A stretch of DNA of 64,000 nucleotides from Gemmatimonadaceae bacterium (GCA_025928335.1 JAICJQ010000002.1:1-64000); one strand, 5' to 3'. Counted from the first letter of the stretch, positions 18,715 through 28,927 are shown. Translations and numbers: made by a program. Notes: generated by a model from the letters alone, not told the origin.

Positions 18715-20652
18715 ATGTCGCTTCCATCCAAGGAGTCGCTCGAGGCCTCGTTCGACGTCATTGTCGTTGGGGCCGGCCACGCTGGAACCGAGGCGGCGGT
18801 AGCAGCGGCGCGAGCGGGGGCTCGGGTCGGTTTGATCACGAGTGCGCTTGAAACCATCGGCCAAATGTCCTGCAATCCGGCCATTGGCGGGATTGCAAAG
18901 GGAACGGTGGTCCGCGAGGTAGACGCCCTAGGTGGCATTATGGGGCGCGCGACCGACTTGGCGGCGATTCAGTTTCGAATGCTCAATCGCAGCAAGGGAC
19001 CCGCGGTTTGGGCACCGCGCGCCCAGTGCGATCGCGGTCTGTATCGTCGGGCTGTGCGCACCTTGGTCGAAGCACATCCCGGCGTACGAACAATCCAAGG
19101 AACCGTGGCGCGCCTCCTTCTGTCCGATGGCCCCTCGGTCGCCGGCGTTGAGACGCTGGAAGGTCGCCGCTTTGGCGCGTCAGCGGTGGTCATCACGACT
19201 GGTACCTTCCTCCGCGGGCGAATCCACATCGGAACGGAGACGCGGCTTTCCGGGGGACGAGCGGGAGAATCGGCCGCGACTCATCTCGCTGAGCAGTTGG
19301 AGAACGCCGGACTCGCTGTCGAGCGCTTCAAGACAGGCACGCCGCCGCGAATCGACGGCCGTACGGTCGACTTTTCGCGGCTCGAACGCCAGGATAGCGA
19401 AATCGAGGCGTTCGATTATTCCTGGTCGGTCTTTTGGACGGATGCCCGGCGGCGCGGGTCCGAGACGCGGCACCCGGTGCAACTGCCGTGTTGGATCACC
19501 TTTCTGGAAGCGGAAGGCAAAGCGATCATTGCCGAGAACATCGGTCGATCGGCGATGTATGGCGGCGCCATTGCATCGCGCGGACCGAGGTATTGCCCGT
19601 CGGTCGAGGACAAAGTCGTCAAGTTCCCCAACGCCGACCGCCACCAGCTCTTTCTGGAGCCCGAAGGGCATGACACGACGGAGCTTTACGCGAACGGACT
19701 GTCGACATCGCTCCCGGCGACGGTCCAATTGGCAATACTTCGTTCGGTCCGGGGCCTCGAGTCGGTCGCGATGACGCGCGCCGGCTACGCCATCGAATAC
19801 GACTACTATCCGCCGACGCAGCTCGACGCCTCGCTCCAGGTCAAGGTCATGCGCGGGCTCTTTTTCGCGGGGCAGATCAACGGGACGACCGGGTACGAGG
19901 AAGCGGCCGGTCAGGGAGTGATCGCCGGTCTCAATGCCGCGCGTTTCGTGCGGCAGGATCCGCCGGTCATCCTCGGGCGCGAGACGTCGTATATAGGAGT
20001 TCTCATTGACGATCTGGTAACTCGCGGCGTCGACGAACCCTATCGGCTTTTCACGTCGCGGTCGGAGTTTCGTCTGACGGTTCGTCAGGACAACGCCGTC
20101 CGACGCCTCTGTCCGATCGGCCTCGAGTTGGATCTTTATTCGGCCGTGGAGCGAGAGCGCGTCGGCCGGCGCCTGGGCGACGAAGAATCCGCCGCAGCGA
20201 TTGCCAAAAGAACCAGTGTCGCACCAGGCCGAGCGAACGCGCTCCTCGAGCAATGCAATAGCGCTCCGATCGATCAACCAACCCGGATCTCGGAGCTCGC
20301 CAAGCGACAAGGTGTGTCACTGGAGTCGCTGCTCCACGCCGCCGACGTTGAACACGATCTCGAGGCCGAGGCGCTTGTCACCGTCGAACTCGAGCTCAAA
20401 TACGCCGGCTACTTCGTTCGCGAACGCGATCAGGCGGAAAAGTTGCGGCGCATGGGCGCGTTCGCGCTGTCCGCTGATTTGCCGTATGAGACGATGTCGT
20501 CGCTCTCGTTCGAGTCTCGCCAGAAGCTGGGTGCGATTCGACCGGGGACGCTCGCACAAGCGGCGCGAGTACCCGGTGTAAGCCCGACGGATTTGCAGAA
20601 TCTCGTGCTCGAGGTCGAGAAATGGCGACGACGGGCCTCGCGTCCACCCTGA
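18715..20652 (+). CDS. mnmG: tRNA uridine-5-carboxymethylaminomethyl modification enzyme MnmG
   Basis: DVIVVGAGHAGTEAAVAAARAGA, SCNPAIGGIAKG, GTFLRGRIHIG, GQINGTTGYEEAAGQG. Confidence 0.97.
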   Translation: MSLPSKESLEASFDVIVVGAGHAGTEAAVAAARAGARVGLITSALETIGQMSCNPAIGGIAKGTVVREVDALGGIMGRATDLAAIQFRMLNRSKGPAVWAPRAQCDRGLYRRAVRTLVEAHPGVRTIQGTVARLLLSDGPSVAGVETLEGRRFGASAVVITTGTFLRGRIHIGTETRLSGGRAGESAATHLAEQLENAGLAVERFKTGTPPRIDGRTVDFSRLERQDSEIEAFDYSWSVFWTDARRRGSETRHPVQLPCWITFLEAEGKAIIAENIGRSAMYGGAIASRGPRYCPSVEDKVVKFPNADRHQLFLEPEGHDTTELYANGLSTSLPATVQLAILRSVRGLESVAMTRAGYAIEYDYYPPTQLDASLQVKVMRGLFFAGQINGTTGYEEAAGQGVIAGLNAARFVRQDPPVILGRETSYIGVLIDDLVTRGVDEPYRLFTSRSEFRLTVRQDNAVRRLCPIGLELDLYSAVERERVGRRLGDEESAAAIAKRTSVAPGRANALLEQCNSAPIDQPTRISELAKRQGVSLESLLHAADVEHDLEAEALVTVELELKYAGYFVRERDQAEKLRRMGAFALSADLPYETMSSLSFESRQKLGAIRPGTLAQAARVPGVSPTDLQNLVLEVEKWRRRASRPP

Positions 20653-20666
20653 GGAATCAGCCGGCA

Positions 20667-20691
20667 TAATAGTAGCAATACGATACTATTA
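20667..20691. repeat. Inverted repeat downstream of mnmG
   Basis: TAATAGTA-GCAATACGA-TACTATTA, nested inside CGTCCAC (20641) / GTGGACG (20692). Confidence 0.5.
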
Positions 20692-20732
20692 GTGGACGCC
20701 CTGATTTCTTTCGGCGTTTACGTCAACGTGGA

Positions 20733-21473
20733 GTGCAGATGTGCATCCCCTTCGTACGGCACGGCCTCTCGGCGCTCATTCTCGCCGCGTTGATATCGGC
20801 ATTCTCGTCGACCGGCGTGGCCCAAAACGCCTCGGCGGCGCCGCCACCGCAGATTTTTGCGAGCGGAACCGGCGAGGTTCAACTCGCGCCAGACAAGGCG
20901 ACGGTACTGCTGGGTGTCCAGAGCCGAGCGGCAACGGTATCGCAGGCGACGTCAGACAACGCGCGCCGACAGAGAGCAATCATTGACACCCTTCGCGCAC
21001 TTGGCCTCACGCCGGATCAACTGGCAACGGTGAACTTCAGCGTGTCACCGGAAATGCAGTATCCGCCGAACCAAGCCCCGAAAGTCACCGGGTACGTCGT
21101 GACGAACACCGTCCGGGCCAGCCTTCGGCGGATTGAAGACGTCGGGCGAACGATCGATGCCGCTTTGACGAAGGGCGCGAATGATGTTTCGAGTATCGAA
21201 TTCGCGTCGTCGCGGGCGGATTCGGCACGTCGAGCAGCGATCGGAGAGGCTGTTGTCCACGCTCGAGCGGACGCCGAGGCCATGGCAAGGGCCGCCGGCG
21301 GCACTCTGGGACAGCTGCTCGAGTTGGCGTCAGGTGTGGAACCAATACGGCCCTTTGAGGCACCGATGGCTCGCGCACGGGTCGCCGGCGGCGCGCCGAC
21401 TCCGATAGAACCTGGTCAACTCACGGTGACCGCGAACGTGACGGCTCGCTGGGCCTTCATCCCGAATAGATAG
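20733..21473 (+). CDS. SIMPL (DUF541) domain periplasmic protein
   Basis: Signal peptide; ASGTGEVQLAPDKATVLLGVQSRAATVSQATSDNARRQRAII. Confidence 0.85.
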   Translation: MQMCIPFVRHGLSALILAALISAFSSTGVAQNASAAPPPQIFASGTGEVQLAPDKATVLLGVQSRAATVSQATSDNARRQRAIIDTLRALGLTPDQLATVNFSVSPEMQYPPNQAPKVTGYVVTNTVRASLRRIEDVGRTIDAALTKGANDVSSIEFASSRADSARRAAIGEAVVHARADAEAMARAAGGTLGQLLELASGVEPIRPFEAPMARARVAGGAPTPIEPGQLTVTANVTARWAFIPNR

Positions 21474-21493
21474 ATCATTCTACCTAGCCTGAA

Positions 21494-21509
21494 CGTGCCA
21501 CGTGGCACA
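21494..21509. promoter_or_regulatory. parS-like centromere site 1
   Basis: cGTGCCACGTGGCACa, 14-bp perfect palindrome with CACGTG core just upstream of parA. Confidence 0.75.
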
Positions 21510-21530
21510 TCAGCTTGTGGGACTCCTAGA

Positions 21531-21546
21531 TGTGCCACGTGGCACG
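21531..21546. promoter_or_regulatory. parS-like centromere site 2
   Basis: tGTGCCACGTGGCACg, same 14-bp palindrome, 37 bp from site 1, inverted flanks. Confidence 0.75.
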
Positions 21547-21587
21547 TTGTTCCAGGTAGATAGCCCGGATAGATTGGCCAGTCCGAG

Positions 21588-22394
21588 ATGTCCGCCGGTC
21601 CCATTGAGCCTCTTACATCCCTGAACGTGGCACGCGTTATCGCAATCGCGAATCAGAAGGGAGGCGTCGGGAAGACGACGACGGCGGTCAACCTCGCAGC
21701 GAGTCTTGCAGCAGCCGAGCGTCGGACTCTGCTAATCGACGGGGACCCACAAGGGAACGCGACCAGTGGCTGCGGAGTCGATCGCGAGAGCATCAGCTCA
21801 ACCGTCTACGACGTCTTGATCGGCGAGCGTCGCATTGCTGAATCAAGAGTCCGCGGACTTCATTTCAAGACACTCGACGTCCTCCCGGCTACTCCGGACC
21901 TCGCTGGGGCCGAGGTCGAATTGGTCGATCGGCACGGCCGCGAGCGCATGATGCGCTCAGCGGTTTCGCAAATTCGCGATGACTATGACTTTGTGTTGAT
22001 CGATTGCCCCCCATCGCTCGGGCTCATTACGCTGAACATGCTCGCGGCGGCGGACGCGCTGCTCATACCGCTACAGTGCGAGTACTATGCGCTCGAGGGG
22101 CTATCTCAACTCCTGAACACCGTTCATCTCATCCAGCGAAGCGTCAATCCAGAACTCGCGATCGATGGCGTTCTGTTGACGATGTACGACGCCCGTCTCA
22201 ACCTGTCTCGACAGGTCGCTGCAGAAGCGCGTGAATACTTTGGGGTTCAGGTTTTTGAATCGGTCGTTCCTCGAAACGTACGTTTGGCTGAAGCTCCGAG
22301 TTTTGGGAAGCCCATCATCCTGTACGACGTGGCCTCGGTCGGCGCACAGGCGTATCTAGCTGTCGCAAAAGAACTTATCGCGAGGACACGATGA
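21588..22394 (+). CDS. parA: Chromosome partitioning ATPase ParA/Soj
   Basis: IAIANQKGGVGKTTTAVNLAASL deviant Walker A; DFVLIDCPPSLGLITLNML. Confidence 0.95.
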   Translation: MSAGPIEPLTSLNVARVIAIANQKGGVGKTTTAVNLAASLAAAERRTLLIDGDPQGNATSGCGVDRESISSTVYDVLIGERRIAESRVRGLHFKTLDVLPATPDLAGAEVELVDRHGRERMMRSAVSQIRDDYDFVLIDCPPSLGLITLNMLAAADALLIPLQCEYYALEGLSQLLNTVHLIQRSVNPELAIDGVLLTMYDARLNLSRQVAAEAREYFGVQVFESVVPRNVRLAEAPSFGKPIILYDVASVGAQAYLAVAKELIARTR

Positions 22395-23296
22395 GCATGG
22401 AACGCCAACGCCGCCTCGGCCGAGGCCTGGAAGCCCTCATACCATCAACAACCGACGCCGCAACCGCTGCTACATCAGACATTAAGCGTATTTCGCTTTC
22501 CAGCATCCGGGCCAATCCCTTCCAACCGCGCCGAGAGTTTCGCCCTGATGAGCTTGCTGAACTAGAGGCATCACTCCGGGCAAGCGGCCTGTTGCAGCCG
22601 ATAAGCGTTCGGCGAAAGGGCGATGCATACGAGCTCATCGCTGGCGAGAGAAGGGTGCGAGCCGCGACCAACCTTGGTTGGTCCGAGATCCAGGCGATTG
22701 TTCGCGATTTCGACGATCGAACGATGCTCGTCCTCGCGCTGGTCGAAAATCTCCAACGCACGAACCTGAACGCGCTCGAGGAAGCCAGGGGTTATCGTCG
22801 GCTCATTGACGAGTTCCAGCTAACGCAACAGCAGGTCGCTGAGGCCGTTGGAAAAGATCGCACGACGGTGACAAATCTTCTGCGAATCCTTTCGCTTCCG
22901 GACGAGGTACTCTTGCTCGTCGAACAGGGGAGCCTGACTCCCGGACATGCGAGAGCCCTGTTGGCGCTCGCGGACCCGAGAGTCGCAACTGAGTTGGCAA
23001 AGTCACTTGCGAAAGAAGGACTTAGCGTTCGCGAGCTCGAGCAACGCGTGAGGGATTTGAACGGCGAATCGAAATCGATAGTGGAACCAGTCAAGCAGGC
23101 TCGTCCGTCTGCGCCCAACACGTCGAGTCCGGTCCTACGCGCAATTGAGGATGACCTTCGTCGCTATTTACAAACCGATGTGCGCGTTTCGACCTCCGCC
23201 GACGCAAAGGGGAAAATAGAGGTATCGTTCTTCTCGGCAGATGACATGGAGCGCCTCTTGGAGCTAATACTGCGAGGAACCAAGCGAGAGTATTAG
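22391..23296 (+). CDS. parB: Chromosome partitioning protein ParB/Spo0J
   Basis: RLGRGLEALIP, IRANPFQPRREF, LIAGERRVRAATNLGW, VAEAVGKDRTTVTNLLRI; ATGA overlap with parA. Confidence 0.95.
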   Translation: MSMERQRRLGRGLEALIPSTTDAATAATSDIKRISLSSIRANPFQPRREFRPDELAELEASLRASGLLQPISVRRKGDAYELIAGERRVRAATNLGWSEIQAIVRDFDDRTMLVLALVENLQRTNLNALEEARGYRRLIDEFQLTQQQVAEAVGKDRTTVTNLLRILSLPDEVLLLVEQGSLTPGHARALLALADPRVATELAKSLAKEGLSVRELEQRVRDLNGESKSIVEPVKQARPSAPNTSSPVLRAIEDDLRRYLQTDVRVSTSADAKGKIEVSFFSADDMERLLELILRGTKREY

Positions 23297-23415
23297 AACA
23301 TCACTGCGCCATCATAGCGTCTTCCGGCCATGGGTACGATTTAGCGGCCTCACGCTCATTCTCGAAGAAATCAACAATTTGCACAGTCTGCTAAAGTGAA
23401 CGGGCACAACGTTTA

Positions 23416-24432
23416 ATGCCGATGATTAGACGCCGGGTATTGTGCTTTTCCACAACGGCCCTTTCGTTCGTCTTCTTAACAGCGGGATGTGGCAAAGGCG
23501 ATAGAGGCGAGCCCTCCCATGAGGGCTTCAAAGTCGCCCTGCTGACACCCGGACCAGTGTCGGATCAGTCTTGGAATGGTGGCGCGTATCAGGGCCTTCT
23601 TTGGATCCGGGACAGCCTCGGCGCCCAGATCAGCCACGTGCAGACCAAGACTCCGGCGGAATTCGAGGACAACTTCCGACAGTACGGCGCTCAGGGCTTC
23701 AATCTCGTTTTCGGCCACGGATTCGAATTCCAGGATGCTGCCCGGCGGGTTGCCCCGGAATTCCCACGAACGCTGTACGTCACCACATCTGGGTCGACCT
23801 CAGGACCAAACCTCGCGGGCATGACGTTCGGGTTTGCCGACGCCTCGTATCTGGCGGGCATGCTCGCCGCCGCAGTCACAAAAACAAAAAAAGTGGCGAC
23901 ACTCGGCGGAACGGCGCTGCCACCCGTCGTCGAAAGTTTTCGAGCCTTTGAGCAGGGAGCCCACGCCGTCGACAGCTCGGTCCGTATCGTGTCGTCCTAT
24001 ATCGGCAACTGGGACGACGTCAGCGCGGGAAAAGAGCAGGCGCTCGCCCAGATCGCCCAAGGAGCCGATGTGATTTTCCAGAATGCCGATGCCGCAGGGT
24101 TGGGAGTGTTTCAGGCGGCGCGGGAGCGCAATGCACTCGTGATCGGTTCAAACTCGAATCAAAACAGCGTTGCTCCCGACGTCACCCTCGGCAGCGTCGT
24201 CATCGATTTGCCGCGGGCGTTCCTGCAGATCGCGCGCGAAGTAAAAGCAAAGACGTTTCAGCCACGGGTAGTCGAACTTGGGGAAGAATCGCACGTCGTG
24301 ACGCTCGTATTGAATCCGCCTATGATCGCGCGCATTCCAGCCGATGCGCGCGCGCGAATCGATTCGCTCCAGACGTTGATGCTGGCGGGTCGATACACCG
24401 TGCACGTGGACACATCGGCGGGCAATAAATGA
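23416..24432 (+). CDS. BMP-family ABC transporter substrate-binding lipoprotein
   Basis: Lipobox LTAGC; KVALLTPGPVSDQSWNGGAYQGL, FGFADASYLAGMLAA. Confidence 0.88.
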   Translation: MPMIRRRVLCFSTTALSFVFLTAGCGKGDRGEPSHEGFKVALLTPGPVSDQSWNGGAYQGLLWIRDSLGAQISHVQTKTPAEFEDNFRQYGAQGFNLVFGHGFEFQDAARRVAPEFPRTLYVTTSGSTSGPNLAGMTFGFADASYLAGMLAAAVTKTKKVATLGGTALPPVVESFRAFEQGAHAVDSSVRIVSSYIGNWDDVSAGKEQALAQIAQGADVIFQNADAAGLGVFQAARERNALVIGSNSNQNSVAPDVTLGSVVIDLPRAFLQIAREVKAKTFQPRVVELGEESHVVTLVLNPPMIARIPADARARIDSLQTLMLAGRYTVHVDTSAGNK

Positions 24433-25202
24433 CCGAGCTCGCCGCCATCGCCGCGTTCGCCGACGAACTTCTGGATGTCGCGAACATTCCCGATTACCCC
24501 GGGGCGGTCAATGGCGTGCAAATGGCCAATCGCGGGAAGATCGAACGGATTGTTACGGCTGTCGATTTTTCGAGCGCAGCTATCGATGGCGCGATTCAAG
24601 CGCAGGCGCGCCTGATTCTTGTTCATCACGGAATGTTTTGGGGCGGCGCACAACCGATCGTGGGCTCACGATACCACCGCATGCGTGCACTGATCGAGCA
24701 TGACATCGCCGTGTATTCGGCGCATTTACCGCTCGATCTGCATCCGGAGCTCGGAAACAACACACTCCTGGCAAGGAAGCTTTCGCTCGAGCCGAACGGG
24801 GGCTTTGCGTCGTTTCAGGGCAAGAGCATCGGTCTTCGCGGCGACGCGGAAATTGCGACGCGAATCCTTGCCGACCGTGCCGGTGAGCTCTCGAAGAGCT
24901 TTGGCGGCACCCTCGTTGTGACGCCGTTCGAACGCGATCGTGTGACTCGAAAGTGGGGCATTTGCACCGGCGCGGGCGCAGATTCGTCGACCCTGCGAGA
25001 GGCAGCGGAGCGCGGCCTCGATACGCTCATCGTCGGCGAAGGACCGCACCACACGGCGGTCGAGGCTCGAGAGCTCGGAATCATCGTGCTTTACGCGGGT
25101 CACTACGCGACCGAGACGCTGGGGATACGGGCTCTCGGAGACGCGGTCACCACACGTTTCGGTATACCGTCCACGTTCGTCGATGCGCCAACCGGGCTCT
25201 GA
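24429..25202 (+). CDS. Nif3-like dinuclear metal centre protein
   Basis: PGAVNGVQMANRGKIERIVTAVDFSSAAIDGAI, LILVHHGMFWGG, VYSAHLPLDLHPELGNN. Confidence 0.9.
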   Translation: MTELAAIAAFADELLDVANIPDYPGAVNGVQMANRGKIERIVTAVDFSSAAIDGAIQAQARLILVHHGMFWGGAQPIVGSRYHRMRALIEHDIAVYSAHLPLDLHPELGNNTLLARKLSLEPNGGFASFQGKSIGLRGDAEIATRILADRAGELSKSFGGTLVVTPFERDRVTRKWGICTGAGADSSTLREAAERGLDTLIVGEGPHHTAVEARELGIIVLYAGHYATETLGIRALGDAVTTRFGIPSTFVDAPTGL

Positions 25203-26658
25203 TCCCGAGTCTTCACGGAGCGACTTGCTCCGAATGTCGCGCATTACGAAAGCCTTTTCGGGAACCGTGGTGCTCGACGACGTCTCCTTTCGACTCGAGA
25301 CGGGGACGATCCATGCTTTGCTCGGGGAAAACGGCGCCGGAAAAACAACGCTGATGCGGATCGCGTTCGGCCTTCAAACAGCCGATCGCGGCGAGATCAC
25401 GGCCGGGAGCCCGCTCCGACCGACTCACTCGCCGATCGCCGCGATCGGCGCAGGTTTGGGGATGGTTCACCAGCACTTCACCAACGTTCCGGCGATGACC
25501 GTCGCGGAAAACGTCGCGTTGGGAGGGCGCGGACGCTTTGATGAACGGGCCGTCGGCCGCGTGATTACCGATGTTGGTGAGCGCACCGGCCTGCACCTCG
25601 ATCCTTGGGCGCGCGCCGACTCCCTTTCCGTCGCCGGGCAACAACGGTTAGAGATCGTTAAATCGCTGGCCCGGGGAGCGCATGCGCTTATCCTCGATGA
25701 ACCGACGGCGGTGCTCGCTCCGACCGAAGCGACTGAACTTCTCGATTGGCTGCGCCGATTCGCTGATGCCGGCAACGCCGTCGTTCTGATCACGCATCGC
25801 CTCGATGAAGCGCTCCGGGTTGCCGACGAAGTGACTGTTCTTCGACGCGGACGGCACGTGCTCACTGCGCCGGCGAACTCGCTCGACAGGGCTCGCGTAA
25901 CGGAGGCGATGATCGGTGAGTCCGACGCCGACACGGCTCCGTCGACGATCACACCGCGGGAGTTGGCAGCGGCCGTCGCTGCCCGACTCGAGAAGGTTAC
26001 GATCCACGACCTGACGAAGAGGAGCGTCGACGTGTTGGCCGACGTTACCCTGTCTGTCGAGCGCGGCGAAATTCTTGGAATCGCCGCGCTCGATGGGAAC
26101 GGTCAGCGGGAGCTGGTGCGCTTATTGTCCGGTCGACTCCGCGCAGACCGCGGCCAGGTGTCGATTCCCGACACGGTTGGTTTCGTCCCTGAGGACCGGC
26201 AGCGCGACGCGCTCATCCTCGAGGAGTCGCTCACGTTCAACGTCGCACTCGACGGCGCCGGACGGCGCCGCGGCATCGTCCGGTGGGCGCAACAACGAGA
26301 GCGAGCGCGTCGCGTCGTCGCCGAGTACGACGTTCGCGGTGGATCGCCAGAGACTGCGGCGCGCGCCCTCTCCGGCGGGAACCAACAGAAGTTCGTTCTC
26401 GGGCGGGAGCTTCATGCATCGCCCGAAATGATCGTCGTCGAGAACCCGACACGGGGCCTCGACATACGCGCGACCGCGGCCGTGCATACGCGACTTCGGC
26501 TCGCTGCAGCCCAGGGTGCCGCGGTAGTGCTTTACTCGCAGGACCTCGATGAGGTGATGTCGCTGGCGACGCGGATCGTTGTTGTGCACCGTGGGCGAGT
26601 GCAACAGGTGCCGCTAGATAGGGCCGTGGTGGGACGCGCGATGCTTGGCCCTGCATGA
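25183..26658 (+). CDS. ABC transporter ATPase with two NBDs (nucleoside/simple sugar type)
   Basis: LLGENGAGKTTLMRIAFG, MVHQHFTNVPAMTVAENVALG, LSGGNQQKFVLGREL. Confidence 0.9.
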   Translation: MRQPGSDPESSRSDLLRMSRITKAFSGTVVLDDVSFRLETGTIHALLGENGAGKTTLMRIAFGLQTADRGEITAGSPLRPTHSPIAAIGAGLGMVHQHFTNVPAMTVAENVALGGRGRFDERAVGRVITDVGERTGLHLDPWARADSLSVAGQQRLEIVKSLARGAHALILDEPTAVLAPTEATELLDWLRRFADAGNAVVLITHRLDEALRVADEVTVLRRGRHVLTAPANSLDRARVTEAMIGESDADTAPSTITPRELAAAVAARLEKVTIHDLTKRSVDVLADVTLSVERGEILGIAALDGNGQRELVRLLSGRLRADRGQVSIPDTVGFVPEDRQRDALILEESLTFNVALDGAGRRRGIVRWAQQRERARRVVAEYDVRGGSPETAARALSGGNQQKFVLGRELHASPEMIVVENPTRGLDIRATAAVHTRLRLAAAQGAAVVLYSQDLDEVMSLATRIVVVHRGRVQQVPLDRAVVGRAMLGPA

Positions 26659-27884
26659 GCGGCACGTCGGAAATCGCCGATCGCGATCCACGGCGCTGGG
26701 AAATGTTGGCACTCCTCGCAGTCGCCGAACTGCTCGGAATGTCACTCTGGTTCGCCGCGAGTGCGGTGGCCACACAGTTTGTCGCCCGCTGGTCACTCAG
26801 TCCTAGCCAGACCGGTTGGTTGACGACGATTGTGCAACTGGGGTTCGTGTGCGGGACGGCGATGGCAGCACTTCTCAACCTCGCTGATGTTATACCTTCG
26901 AGGCGCTTCTTTGCCGTGGCGGCGTTGTCGGGCGCGGTGGTCAACGCCGGGTTGGTATTGACCGACCGTTTTGGGCTCGCGCTCGTCCTTCGTTTCGCAA
27001 CGGGGTTTTGTCTTGCCGGCGTCTACCCACCGGCAATGAAGATGGCGTCGACCTGGTTTCGGGCGCGTCGTGGTCTCGCGATCGGCACGGTTGTCGGCGC
27101 GCTCACCGTCGGAAAGGCGACCCCGTACCTCGTGCACGCGCTTCCGAGCGCTGGTCCGCAACTCGTCATCCTGGTGGCCTCCGCGTGTGCGGCGACGGCC
27201 GCGGTCCTTATCGGTGTTTTTTACCGAGACGGGCCATATCCGTTTCCGCCGCGACCGTTCGCATGGAGCCTGGTGCAGACGGTGATCGAGCAGCGCGAGT
27301 GGAGGCTCGCTACAAGCGGCTATCTCGGTCACATGTTCGAGCTCTACTCGTTCTGGACTTGGATCCCGCTTTTTCTGGCGGCGAGTGTCGCGGCGCAGAG
27401 CGTGAAACCCGGCGTCGCGAGCTCGGGAATCGTGTCCATGGTTGCCTTTGGCACGATCGCCGTGGGCGGGCTGGGTTGCGTTTGGGGTGGACTGGCGGCG
27501 GACGCTCGAGGGCGCGAACGCCTCGTCATGCTCGCGATGGCGCTGAGCGGCGCGTGTTCTCTGTTGATTCCGTTCGCGTTTGGAAGGTCGCTCTGGCTGG
27601 TGGGCACGCTTGCCTGGACGTGGGGATTTTTCGTCATTGCCGATTCCGCGCAGTTCAGCGCGCTCGTGACGGAAGCCGTGCCTCCGCATACCGTTGGAAC
27701 CGCACTCACCATCCAGACATCGCTCGGCTTCCTCCTGACGATGGTTTCCATTCAGCTCGTTCCACCCCTGGTCGCCATCGTCGGATGGCGTTGGGCGTTC
27801 CCCGTTCTCGCGCTGGGTCCAGCGTTCGGTATCGCGTCGATTCGACGCCTGGTGTCGTTTCGGACGACACGGACTGTCGCGTGA
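26655..27884 (+). CDS. MFS transporter
   Basis: About 12 hydrophobic segments; GTAMAALLNLADVIPSRRFF; ATGA overlap with the ABC ATPase. Confidence 0.85.
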   Translation: MSGTSEIADRDPRRWEMLALLAVAELLGMSLWFAASAVATQFVARWSLSPSQTGWLTTIVQLGFVCGTAMAALLNLADVIPSRRFFAVAALSGAVVNAGLVLTDRFGLALVLRFATGFCLAGVYPPAMKMASTWFRARRGLAIGTVVGALTVGKATPYLVHALPSAGPQLVILVASACAATAAVLIGVFYRDGPYPFPPRPFAWSLVQTVIEQREWRLATSGYLGHMFELYSFWTWIPLFLAASVAAQSVKPGVASSGIVSMVAFGTIAVGGLGCVWGGLAADARGRERLVMLAMALSGACSLLIPFAFGRSLWLVGTLAWTWGFFVIADSAQFSALVTEAVPPHTVGTALTIQTSLGFLLTMVSIQLVPPLVAIVGWRWAFPVLALGPAFGIASIRRLVSFRTTRTVA

Positions 27885-28927
27885 CGCCGGGTCAGCGCTT
27901 GCCACGTGCGATTCGGCCGGCGATGATCGTCGCAACGACGGGAGCCGCGATCGTCCTGGCGCTCGGATTGTTTCTCGCGGTGCTGAAATACAACCCAGCC
28001 CGCGCCGCGTACGCGCTTTTCAGTGGTGCGTTCGGATCGTGGTACGCGTTCGCGTCCGGAACGCTCGTTCGTGGAACCCCGCTCATTCTGACCGGTTTGG
28101 CGGTGGCCCTCGCGTTCCGTGCCGGCGTATTCAACATCGGTGCGGAGGGCCAGTTCCTGATGGGCGCAACGGCAGCGGCGGCGGTCGCGCTCTACGGCCC
28201 AGCGCTCAACCGGCCGCTCGTCATTCTGCTCTGCTTTCTCGCGGGATCCCTTCTCGGCGCGCTCTGGGCGGCCATCGCCGCAATTCTTCGGACCAGATTC
28301 AACGTTCTCGAGGTCATCAGCACGATCATGCTGAACTTTGCGGCAACGTATCTCGTATCATATCTCGTCCGCGGACCGATGCAGGAGCCGACGCACGTCT
28401 ATCCGCAAACGGCGACAATACCGGCGGCGGCGGAACTGCCTCGACTCGCCGCGGTTCGACTGCATGTCGGCTTTTTTTTCGCGCTCGCCGCGGCTGGAGT
28501 TGCCTGGTGGGTGATGCGCAGCACCGCCGCCGGCTTTCGGCTGCGTGTCACCGGTGCGAATCCTGATGCCGCTCGTAGTGCCGGAGGCATCGACGTTCAT
28601 CGCGTGGTGTTCTCCGCGTTCGCGATCAGTGGTGCATTGGCTGGTCTCGCAGGAGCGATCGAGGTCCAGGGAGTGACGTTCGCGCTCTACGAGAACATCT
28701 CGCCGGGATATGGCTACACCGCGATAGCCGTCGCACTGCTCGCTCGTCTCGATGCGGCGCTCGTGGTTCCGGCCGGAATTATGTTCGGTGCACTCGAAGC
28801 AGGAGCCGCCGCGATGCAGCGCGATGCCGGCGTCCCCTCGGTGGTCGTCTCCGTGGTTGAAGCCGTCCTTATTCTCGCCTTGCTAGGTGCGCGTAGCGTT
28901 CGACAGCGCTTTCGTGAGGCGGTGTGA
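27881..28927 (+). CDS. ABC transporter permease (BMP/nucleoside type)
   Basis: GTPLILTGLAVALAFRAGVFNIGAEGQFLMGA; GTG at 27881 overlaps the MFS stop; the longer ORF from 27008 is rejected. Confidence 0.9.
   Translation: MTPGQRLPRAIRPAMIVATTGAAIVLALGLFLAVLKYNPARAAYALFSGAFGSWYAFASGTLVRGTPLILTGLAVALAFRAGVFNIGAEGQFLMGATAAAAVALYGPALNRPLVILLCFLAGSLLGALWAAIAAILRTRFNVLEVISTIMLNFAATYLVSYLVRGPMQEPTHVYPQTATIPAAAELPRLAAVRLHVGFFFALAAAGVAWWVMRSTAAGFRLRVTGANPDAARSAGGIDVHRVVFSAFAISGALAGLAGAIEVQGVTFALYENISPGYGYTAIAVALLARLDAALVVPAGIMFGALEAGAAAMQRDAGVPSVVVSVVEAVLILALLGARSVRQRFREAV

Noticed and set aside
19180-20310. 376-aa minus-strand ORF opposite mnmG
   Set aside because: Antisense shadow ORF in GC-rich coding DNA; the + strand encodes conserved MnmG motifs throughout
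27008-27880. N-terminal extension of the first permease ORF
   Set aside because: Overlaps the MFS gene out of frame and is Arg-rich; GTG at 27881 with GTGA overlap is the convincing start
26793-27935. 380-aa minus-strand ORF opposite the MFS gene
   Set aside because: Low-complexity Arg/His/Glu-rich translation typical of an antisense shadow; MFS frame is well supported
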